Shown one piece after another: positions 56,576 through 64,000 of a stretch of DNA of 64,000 bases (position 1 is the stretch's first letter; every line of letters starts with the position of its first letter). This DNA is from Euleptes europaea (lineage: Eukaryota > Chordata > Lepidosauria > Squamata > Sphaerodactylidae). The notes below the pieces were generated by a model. It did no database searches. It had not been told where the DNA came from and saw only the letters and a list, made by a program, of their open reading frames with translations. The stretch spans positions 10,485,821-10,549,820 of the forward strand of contig NC_079312.1 of assembly GCF_029931775.1 (NCBI RefSeq), given 5' to 3'. The translations under genes and the position numbers were made by a program.

Positions 56576-56721
56576 TTTACACAGCGGCTTCCTTGTGTAG
56601 AGGATTAACAGGCAAGGCCTTTCCAGTATTTGCTTATTTACAAATATACAAGTTAGGTGAGGGGCAGGGTTGCCAGCCGGCCTGGAGGAAAACATCCTGT
56701 CCCTTTTACAGAGGCGTAATG

Positions 56722-56890
56722 GGAAATGGTTAGTATTTGGATGGGAGACCACCAAGGAATACCAGGGTTGCTGTGCAGAGGAAGGCACTGGCAAACCACC
56801 TCTGTTAGTCTCTTGCCATGAAAACCCCCCAATGGGTCACCATAAGTCGGCTGCGACTTGACGGCACTTTACACACACACACGTACACAC
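56722..56890 (+). mobile_element. 5S rRNA-derived SINE with BovB-like tail
   Basis: The head GTTAGTATTTGGATGGGAGA followed by CCACCAAGGAATACCAGGGT is the 3' half of 5S rRNA (GTTAGTACTTGGATGGGAGAC). It continues AAGGCACTGGCAAACCACCT and ends TAAGTCGGCTGCGACTTGAC then GGCACTTTACACACACAC, a BovB-type tail. 5S-derived SINEs with BovB-like tails are known in squamates. The 5' half of the 5S head is missing. Confidence 0.78.
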
Positions 56891-57109
56891 ACACGCAATG
56901 TGGGGAAATGTGCAGCTGAAGCTTTCCCTAGAATGGAGAGAGATCACCTTGCCAGGTAAATGACAGGTGTTAAAAGGTCAGGACATTTTCTCTCCAGGCA
57001 GTTGGCAACCGCAGGGGAAGGGGGCAGGCAGAGCTTTAAATGCAGCCCACCCACTTCAGTCATCTGTAAGAGGAGAACGGGTGGCTGAAACCTGCCCTGT
57101 GAACTCCAG

Positions 57110-58062
57110 AGCTTTGTGAGGGGAAGAGCAGCCGTGCTGAGTGAGACCAAAGGGCCCTCTGATCCAGCATCCGTTTTCTGATGGGTCCATCAGACAACCC
57201 CCCGAAGACATGCAAGCAGGGCCGCACAGGCCCAATTCCTCTCCTACTATTGGCCCCTAGCAAGGAGGGGCTGTGGCTGAGTGGCAGAGCAGCTGCTTGG
57301 CATGCAGAAGTCCCTGGCATCTACATCAGGTAGACCAAGGGTCTACCTCAGGGAAAGGCAGGTTCATTTCAGGTGGCAAAAAACTGGTTTCCCTCATCTC
57401 ACTCGCATTCACCCACCTGAATCTCTACAAAAAAGAGAATGACTCTGGCTTTCCATCAGGGCCGCCCCTGACTTGTGATCTACAGAGGCCTGGGCCAGAG
57501 GTAACGTGGTTGGGACAACCACGTTTCCTTCTTTATGAGTCTGCTTTGCCATAAAGAACACAGCTGTAGGAGGGGAGGACTCGAACCTGCCTCCGCAGAG
57601 CTCCCTGGTGGGTCTTCATCCTGCCCCTTCCCATTCATGCCTTGTCACCCTCTTGCTGTGTCCTTCCTGTGGGCAACAGTGTGCCCATCTGCGGCTGCAT
57701 CAGGGCACCCTGGTTGGCCGCTTCCATCTCTGCAGGTCAGGGATGTCTGTGCCATGACGGGTGGATGCTGACTGCATTTTTGCGGATGCCATTGATACTG
57801 CTATGCTCTCCAGACCTTGGCATTGGATGTTTATTTTGATCTCCTCTGCTAGGTATGCACTGAATCCCAACTGGGGCCCCCTCCCCAGCACCTGACCAAC
57901 AACGTATCAAGGTTTGAGGTTTAAGCTCGGGTTGCCAACCTCCGAGTGGAGCTTGGAGATCTCCCGGGATTACAACTGATTGCCAGACTTCAGACAGAGC
58001 GGACTCCATGGCATTGTACCCCGCTGAGGTCCCTCCCATCCCCAAAACCCACCCTCCTCAGG
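57110..58062. repeat. Right-arm duplicated segment
   Basis: Collinear with 2,460-2,788 and 3,428-4,090 and lacking the solo LTR at 2,789. It includes a tRNA-like SINE head at 57,265-57,320 (GTGGCTGAGTGGCAGAGC). A short inverted-end repeat begins at about 57,930. Confidence 0.62.
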
Positions 58063-58300
58063 ATCCAGGAACTAGAGGATGGTCTGGCGCACCATTGGGA
58101 AACACAGTGGCAAGAGTTCCTGAAGACAGTCGAGTCCTCACACTTGCAGATCCAGAGCTGGCTGAGGGAGCACAGAGCGAAGACGTGCGCCCAGGCGGTA
58201 GTGTTGGCCGAGGACTTCCTGCGGAGGCAGGGAGCGGCTACATCAGCAGAGAAGCGAGTGCATGAGTTTCATCCCCGCTCCACTCTGCTAAACCAGGGTG
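58063..58300 (+). pseudogene. SCAN-domain exon fragment with a central gap
   Basis: An open frame reads IQELEDGLAHHWETQWQEFL, then KTVESS, then directly LQIQSWLREHRAKTCAQAVV and LAEDFLRRQ. ETQWQEFLKTVES is the N-terminal leader of squamate SCAN zinc-finger proteins. QSWLREHRAKTCAQAVVLAE matches the C-terminal SCAN helices (WVREHxPETxxxAVxLxEDF). The part normally between them, including most of the SCAN fold, is missing, so the domain cannot dimerise. Probably a decayed SCAN-ZNF gene, perhaps once linked to the finger array at 60.2 kb. No splice sites are assigned. Confidence 0.6.
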
Positions 58301-58473
58301 GGAGTCCAAATGACCTCCAAATAAGCTGCTAAAATAAAAATCAGCCCTCAGAGGTTTTCCTGGGCATGGAACCAGCCGCGGGGGGGGGGGGGGATTATAC
58401 GTCAGTATGTTGTTATGATAGGAAAGGAGCAAAGACTGCAGGCAAAAAATATGTTGTCAATGTTGGCCTAGGC

Positions 58474-58819
58474 CAGGGGTGTCAAACATGCGGCCGCGGG
58501 CCGGATCCGGCCACCAGAGGGCTTTTATCCGGCCCGCGGGGCCACTGGGGCGGCCTGGAGTGGGGGGGGGGCGCTTTGCTGTGGCTGCTGGGCTGCGGGC
58601 CACTGATGTGGCCGGGGGTGTGTGTGGGAGGTTTTTCTCTTCGTCTTTTCCTTCCTTCCTTCCTTCCTTCCTTCCTTCCTTCCTTCCTTCCCCTCCCTCT
58701 CTCTCTCTCCCTTTCTTTTTGTGGAATTTATTTATTTACTTACGTGCACATGGCCCAGCCCGACCAAGAGCCATTGATGTCCTATCCAGCCCTCCTAACA
58801 AATGAGTTTGACACCCCTG
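58474..58819. mobile_element. hAT non-autonomous element with perfect 8-bp target repeat
   Basis: Ends CAGGGGTGTCAAACATG and GAGTTTGACACCCCTG, flanked by GCCTAGGC (58,466-58,473 and 58,820-58,827). Inside are a CpG-rich part and a (TTCC)n tract at about 58,645-58,690. Same family as the ends of the composite at 32,781-36,134. Confidence 0.9.
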
Positions 58820-58847
58820 GCCTAGGCTTTCATTCCCATTTCCTACT

Positions 58848-59062
58848 AGGGTTCCCAACTCTGGGCTGGAAAACTCCTGGGGATTTGGGGCGGGGGGGGG
58901 GAGCTTGGGAAGGGCAGATTGTGGGGAGAGACCTTAGCAGGGTATAATGCTATAGAGTCCACCCTCCAAAACAGCCCTTTTCTCCTGGAGGACTGATCTC
59001 GGTTGTCTGGAGACCAGTTATAATTGAAGATGGCCGAGCTCCCACTGGAGGTTGGCAACCCT
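58848..59062. repeat. Short inverted-end DNA repeat
   Basis: CTAGGGTTCCCAACTCTGG and GGAGGTTGGCAACCCTA form inverted ends; the middle has ATAGAGTCCACCCTCC. Confidence 0.65.
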
Positions 59063-59378
59063 ATTTTCTACTCAGTACATGTGGGGGTAAGCATGACCTC
59101 ACCATCATTCCTGTCTACACTGCAGCTGGCCAGAAATTACAAGGGGGGGAGAAAGAGCACAGGACAACGGTCATCTTTAACACACACACACACACACGTT
59201 CTGGGGTCAGTTTAGCTTCTGGGTTCAGCTGGAGCCAATGACGGAGTTTTTTTCCCTTCACAGTAGAGAAACATCCCTGTGGCCAGCTGATCTGGAGGGT
59301 GATTGCCAGGGTTATGAGAATAAGTTTCCTGTCCTTTTGCCAGGTGGGATCCTTTCTCCCGCGCTAACTAGATGAGAG

Positions 59379-59562
59379 CTGGCATGGTGTAGTGGCTAAG
59401 AGCGGTGGTTTGGATTGGTGGACTCTGATCTGGAGAACCGGATTTGATTCCCCGCTCCTCCACCTGAGCGGTGGAGGCTAATCTGGTGAACTGGATTTGT
59501 TTCCCCAGTCCTACACACTGAGTGACCTTTGGCTAGTCACAGCTCTTAAAGTTCTCTCATCA
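59379..59562 (+). mobile_element. tRNA-derived SINE, 3'-truncated
   Basis: Head GCATGGTGTAGTGGCTAAGA, B-box-like GGATTTGATTCCCC, part of the body (TGACCTTTGGCTAGTCACA). Confidence 0.85.
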
Positions 59563-59987
59563 AGTCACAGCTGGCGTATAGTGCTTTTTAGTGATGTTAT
59601 GGATCGTTTTTGTACTGCTTATGTCCAATGGCTTGTGTTTTAATATTGTGATTTTTAAGAGCTATCTCAAGCAGGACCCTCAAAAGGAGGGACTGTAATA
59701 TTCTAAATAAACAAATAAATAAGAGTTGGTAGGTGGAGAGCCTAGAGCGAGAGTGAAAGGGGGAGAGAGAAAACCCTTTCTTTCGGGTCTGAGGTTACTG
59801 TAGATAGATAAGAAAAGGAAGAGCTTATCCAAGGAGTTGGGAGAGGAAATTCCCACAATGCATTAAGAGTCTGCATAGAGACTGGAGAAAATCTGTGGTG
59901 AACCTTTGATCATTGCTTCTACATGGAAGACAATGCCAACCCATACTCTTGGTCCACAATTGTGAGAGTCTATCTGGAAAATGAATA
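59563..59987. other. No gene recognised upstream of the finger array
   Basis: Possible LINE-like A-rich end at 59,690-59,720 (AAATAAACAAATAAATAAG). No KRAB, SCAN or promoter feature is visible. Confidence 0.4.
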
Positions 59988-61025
59988 TTGCTGAATGTGT
60001 TGCGGCTTTTTTGTAATCGGGAACGGCCCCAATCTATTAGGAGAGGCAACATTTTTAACACCCCCCATACACATACAAAATCAGTTTTCCCAAATCTTGC
60101 TTCTGAATCTGTTGTCGGGCCGCCAGTTGAAAAGTTACTGAATGCAACACAAAGCAGGTTGAGAGAGCTTTATGCAAAATGCCACAGCAGGAACCTTTTC
60201 CAGGCAGGGATCCTTGGTGGGAGAGCGGAATGTGGTAAAATCTTCAGTTTCATGTCTGTTCTTCTAGCTCATGAGAGGACCCACACGGGAGATAAGCCAC
60301 ACAAATGCTCGGACTGCGGGAAAAGCTTCAGCCAGAAGGCTCATCTTAATAGTCATCAGAGAATTCACACCGGAGAGAAGCCGTTTCAGTGCTCACAGTG
60401 TGGGAAAAGTTTCAGTCTGCGATCGGTTCTGATTGCCCGCGAAAACACCCATGCTTTAGAGAAACTGCACAAGTGTTCAGACTGTGGGAAAAGTTTCAGT
60501 AACAAATCCCAGCTGACGAACCATCAGAGACTGCATACAGGGGACAAGCCCTATAAGTGTTTTGTCTGTGGAAAAACCTTCAGCTTGAGCTCCCTTCTTA
60601 CTGGACACTTGATAACCCACACAGAGGAGAAGCTATACAAATGCTCACACTGTGAGAAAAGCTTTGGTGGCTGGTCCACCCTTGTTGCCCATGAGAGAAC
60701 CCACACAGGAGAGAAGCCGCACAAATGCCAAGATTGTGGGAAAAGCTTCAGCCAGAAAACAAATCTGAATAGCCACCAGAGAATCCACACCGGGGAGAAG
60801 CCACATAAATGTCCAGACTGTGGGAAGGGCTTTAGCCAGAAATCGCACCTCCTTACTCATTGGCGAGTCCACACGGGAGAGAAACCTTTCCAATGTGCAT
60901 GTTGTGGTAAAAGCTTTAGCACCAGGTCGACCCTTGTGGTACATGAGAGAACCCACACGACCCCTGCCCACCAGCTTTGGGCAACAAGGTACATCGAAAT
61001 CCAACGGAAAAAAGTACAACATTAA
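59988..61025 (+). CDS. C2H2 zinc-finger array, nine fingers, no KRAB seen
   Basis: The open frame of 345 codons carries finger sequence from about 60,231. The first unit (AECGKIFSFMSVLLAHERTH) lacks its first Cys. Unit 3 (CSQCGKSFSLRSVLIARENTH) has Arg where the first His should be. The other seven keep all four ligands, with HTGEKPHKC-type linkers. It ends TRYIEIQRKKVQH-stop. The upstream 80 codons have no domain and probably include intron or 5' flank rather than true protein. Finger wording (CSDCGKSFSQKAHLNSHQRI) differs clearly from the two KCLECGK arrays, so this is a different subfamily. It may be the last exon of a SCAN- or KRAB-linked gene with its upstream exons lost, or a pseudogene. 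Confidence 0.6.
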   Translation: MLNVLRLFCNRERPQSIRRGNIFNTPHTHTKSVFPNLASESVVGPPVEKLLNATQSRLRELYAKCHSRNLFQAGILGGRAECGKIFSFMSVLLAHERTHTGDKPHKCSDCGKSFSQKAHLNSHQRIHTGEKPFQCSQCGKSFSLRSVLIARENTHALEKLHKCSDCGKSFSNKSQLTNHQRLHTGDKPYKCFVCGKTFSLSSLLTGHLITHTEEKLYKCSHCEKSFGGWSTLVAHERTHTGEKPHKCQDCGKSFSQKTNLNSHQRIHTGEKPHKCPDCGKGFSQKSHLLTHWRVHTGEKPFQCACCGKSFSTRSTLVVHERTHTTPAHQLWATRYIEIQRKKVQH

Positions 61026-61373
61026 TTTAAGAGGAAATAAAATGTTAAAAAAGAAGCCCCCGCCAAGACTGTGCATATCATTCCTGGCAGCAACGACAGA
61101 ACCAAACTGTTTGCCATTCTGAACACATGATTTGAGATGGGGACAGATCCCTCTGTCATGGTCAAAGGCTTCGAAAAGAATATGTCTCAGATCATGGACT
61201 TTGTCCATGGCACTCATCTAAATATTAGCCTTGGAAACATTCAAGTTTGTCTGCAATGGGGTGCGTGGGGGACCTCCACGTATAGCAATGGATCACGAAG
61301 TGTGCAGGCCTAAGGACATTTTCCTAGGAGTAAGCTCCATTAAGTAAAATGGGACTCCCTTCCATGTAGACCT
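61026..61373. other. 3' flank of the finger array
   Basis: No gene seen. Just before the LTR, CCTAGGAGTAAGCTCCATTA then AAATGGGACT resembles a common reptile interspersed repeat that the chromovirus appears to interrupt. Confidence 0.4.
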
Positions 61374-61827
61374 TGTGAGAGCCATGTATCTCTGACTCCT
61401 CTTTGTCTATCCTTCACCCCAGCTTTCTTTGAACTCGTAAAAGCAGTTCACACCTTCCAACGCTTTCCTGGGTTCAGGCGCCACATCCGTCAGTCCCAGG
61501 TGCCGCCTTCCCCTCCCCTGCCGCGCTTTCTGTATTCACTCCCTCGGGCCAGATTCGGCCTTGAAGATCTGATAACCCTAACAGTCTCTCAGGGACCGTT
61601 TGATGTCTGTATTGTACCAATCTATCTTGTAGCTTCCCATAACAGAGGTGTGAACCCTAGTGCCCTGTAGGAGATATATTCTGTAACCCTGATAGTAAGC
61701 TCACTTGCAACTTTTAACTCGTGTCTGCCTTGTACCATCTGAAGCCTTCAATAAATCCTTTGTTTCTGCATCTAAGTCTGAGCAAGTGATTTTGCGAAGT
61801 TAGCACAGCTTGGTTGGGACTTTCACA
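61374..61827 (+). repeat. Chromovirus 2, 5' LTR
   Basis: Starts TGTGAGAGCC and ends CTTTCACA, giving short inverted ends TGTGA/TCACA. It contains a TATA-like GATATATTC (61,673) and AATAAA (61,751). The partner LTR lies outside the window, so length (454 bp) and left border are inferred from the end motif. Confidence 0.65.
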
Positions 61828-61829
61828 TT

Positions 61830-61840
61830 AAGTTGCAAGT
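61830..61840 (+). promoter_or_regulatory. Chromovirus 2 primer-binding site, self-complementary
   Basis: AAGTTGCAAGT, two bases inside the 5' LTR, is the exact complement of ACTTGCAACTT at 61,703-61,713, which lies about 28 bases after the LTR TATA box. Same layout as in the first chromovirus. Confidence 0.68.
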
Positions 61841-64000
61841 CCTTGCCTCTTCGTTCTACGCCTGTACCCTTCCGGACAGTCATGCGAGACGAGGAGGAGA
61901 CACCTTCTTCACCCGAGCAACCGAAGGAACCCGTGGCTCCGGAGCTACCCGATCCCCAACCCCTGGAGAGGGACCCCAAGCGGAAGGTACCGAGCGGACC
62001 CAACCAGGTCCCGGATTTGGGCACAAGACCCAAAACCACCTTTAATTCCTGGCTGGACTCTCCCTGGGGATGGTCGCTCTCCCGGACCGAGTCGCGGGCG
62101 CGCCGGACGGCGGTCCCCAGCATGGGGTTTGAGGACGACCCCGCGCGGAAGGAAGCACTGATGCTTCACCAGATGGACGAGGAGCGAAAGCGGTGGCAAG
62201 AGGAGCGCCAGGGTTTGATTGAACGTATGGATACCATGCAAGCCTTGATGTTCGACATGGCCCACGCATTGGATGCGTTGAAGGTACAAGCCCCCTCAGG
62301 TGAAACCCCGGACGGGACACCGGCCGCTCCACCCGCCCCTCCCGCTACTCCGGCCCGCCGTGACCTGAAGATCACGTATGATGGGTCGGGGGACCAACTG
62401 ACTTTCTTTATGGTGCAAGTGGACATTTTTATGCGGGAGCAGGGCCGGACCTTTACCTCCGAAGAATCTCAGGTCCAATATGTGGCCTCTCTCCTTCAAG
62501 GTGAGGCGGCCGCTTGGATGGTGTTACAGTACGAGCTTCGCTCCCCTGTGCTACGGAGTCTAGATGACTTTATGGTGGCACTCCGAAATCGGTTCGAGGA
62601 CCCGAACCTGGGGGAACGAGCCAAAGCTACCCTGATGCAACTGCGCCAAGGGACTAAATCGGTGGCGCAGTATGCGAGCGAGTTTCAGTCGCTGTCTAGT
62701 AGAATTTTGGACTGGAGCGAAGCTACTCGTGTACAGTGCTTCAGAGAGGGACTGAACCTGGATCTGCAGCACTGGGCCTTCATGCAAGGTAACCCCCCGG
62801 ACGTCGAGGGTTGGGTGCGCCATGCTGCCGATATTGAGAATCTGAAGCAACTCCTGACCTTGTCCAAACAACGCACTGGGCGCGACCTCAAACCTCGGGG
62901 GGACAGACCACCCGGTGGCACCAGGGATCCCCGGCCTCAGGGTGGCGGCGGCCCCTCAATGGCCGAACGCCGCAAACGCTTCGAAAGCGGCGTCTGCCTA
63001 GTTTGCGGAGGAAAGGGACACTTCGCCTCTCAATGCCCGTCTCGCTCCGGACGTCCGGCCCCTCCTCGCCTGACCACGGCTGAACCAGAGAAGGCCCCGG
63101 CAGAAGGCCAACCTCGCCGCCGGAGCGGCGCCCCTAGCCGTCGGAGCGCGCCCTCCGCGTTGCACGCGCGCACCCAGGGCGGATCCTCCACCTCAGCCGG
63201 TCCATCGGGACCCGGGATTATAAACGAAGCTTTGACTCGTCCAAGTCACGGATTACAACTACCACGTCTCCCTCGTCCAGCAAAGAGGAGGAGTGGGAAG
63301 TGTTGGCAAAAAACGCCGCCGGTCTGCTGTAAAGGGGGCTCCTCAGCAGACCGCTCCGACAATTGTGCAAGGAGCTCCATTGATGGTAAGCGCCCAGGAA
63401 GACAATGTTTATATTAGGGTCCACCTTTCCCTGCCCAAAGGGGGTCCTGTGTTTGAATTCCCCGCTCTAGTGGACTCTGGCTGCGCCCGCACCTTAATAA
63501 GCGAAGAAGCGGCCAAGAAATTGCGTGTCAGGCGCAAGCGGCTCCCAGACCCCCTCCGCTTTTCTCAAATGGACGGTAGTGACTTTAAAAAGGGGCCCGT
63601 CACTCACCGCACCACTGCGGTGGTCATGGCCGTGGGGGAACATTGGGAACGACTCTACTTTACCATCGCCCCCATAGTCGCCCCCGTAGTGCTTGGAATG
63701 AATTGGTTACAGGGCCACAACCCATCCATTGACTGGGTAAAACGGACACTCACTTTCCCCGAGGACCCCTGTGAATTGCACGATAAGGACCGAGTGCTCT
63801 GCACTCCGGCTGCCGCCTTGGTGGGGTCCCCCATGCCCGTTGCTACCCCACCCCAGCTGCCCTCCGAGTATTCCCAGTTTGCGGACGTGTTTGATGTACG
63901 GGAATGTGATGAACTACCCCCGCACCGGGAAACCGACTGCGCTATTGAGATTGTGGGAGATAGCAAATTAACCAAGGGGAAAGTTTACCCCATGAGTCCC

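Larger units (their letters stand above)
61374..64000 (+). mobile_element. Second Ty3/Gypsy chromovirus, cut by window edge
   Basis: Gag (about 61.88-63.35 kb): an acidic, proline-rich start, a helical segment (RWQEERQGLIERMDTMQ), a capsid-like region (RFEDPNLGERAKATLMQLRQ) and a CCHC knuckle, CLVCGGKGHFASQC (about 63.0 kb). A protease with LVDSGCARTLIS follows near 63.47 kb, then the start of reverse transcriptase at the right edge (ECDELPPHRETDCAIE). Capsid, protease and RT-start wording are close to the 41.8-48.4 kb element, but the LTRs are unrelated in sequence, so it is a sister family. Completeness and age cannot be judged because the right part is outside the window. Confidence 0.88.

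Noticed and set aside
56722-56790. 5S rRNA gene
   Set aside because: Only the 3' half of 5S is present and it is joined to a SINE body and BovB-type tail.

Overview
The window looks like a gene-poor, repeat-dense stretch of a squamate (lizard, possibly gecko) genome. The organism call rests on many BovB (RTE-type) LINE tails, a Sauria-type SINE, a 5S rRNA-derived SINE with a BovB-like tail, CR1, L1 and L2-like LINEs, tRNA-derived SINEs, hAT-type elements, and KRAB/C2H2 zinc-finger genes whose fingers read KCLECGK. The species was not determined. Every name comes from reading the sequence; no database search was run.

Layout. 1-4.45 kb is a left arm that recurs, diverged, at 55.4-58.07 kb; it carries a CR1 insertion and two solo LTRs. 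4.5-20 kb holds a first KRAB-zinc-finger locus with two promoter/first-exon modules (about 4.76-4.93 and 12.50-12.69 kb), two KRAB-A exons (7,999-8,128 and 15,593-15,722) and one finger exon (17,435-18,507). The finger exon has lost its downstream fingers to a frameshift and an L1 insertion. 20-27 kb is a mosaic of BovB, L1, L2-like, SINE and Penelope-like pieces. 27.3-51.3 kb repeats the first locus: modules at 27.33-27.50 and 31.67-31.85 kb, KRAB exons at 29,609-29,738 and 37,115-37,244, and a 13-finger exon at 49,646-51,039. By sequence, module 1 pairs with module 3 and module 2 with module 4, so a two-module block was duplicated as a whole. The last intron of the second locus is long because it received BovB, CR1 and a young Ty3/Gypsy chromovirus (41,773-48,350) with two LTRs that look identical; the paralogous intron near 16.5 kb keeps the empty site.

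51.4-55.4 kb is a heavily nested BovB plus unassigned DNA. 55.4-61.1 kb is the right arm, a SCAN-domain fragment, a hAT-type element and a separate nine-finger C2H2 array. A second, related chromovirus begins at about 61,374 and runs off the right edge.

How the parts fit. The KRAB exons end in the phase needed to join directly to the finger exons, so each locus can encode a KRAB-A/C2H2 repressor of the kind that commonly binds retroelements. Only modules 1 and 3 have a clear in-frame ATG and a good ACTACA-TTCCC promoter motif. Modules 2 and 4 are decayed there. Each locus may therefore be one gene with alternative promoter/KRAB modules rather than two genes.

The most unusual signals are hammerhead-ribozyme-like motifs in two Penelope-like repeat families, several with fully paired stems. 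In both chromoviruses, the bases just after the 5' LTR are complementary to the predicted start of the element's own transcript, the hallmark of self-primed reverse transcription.
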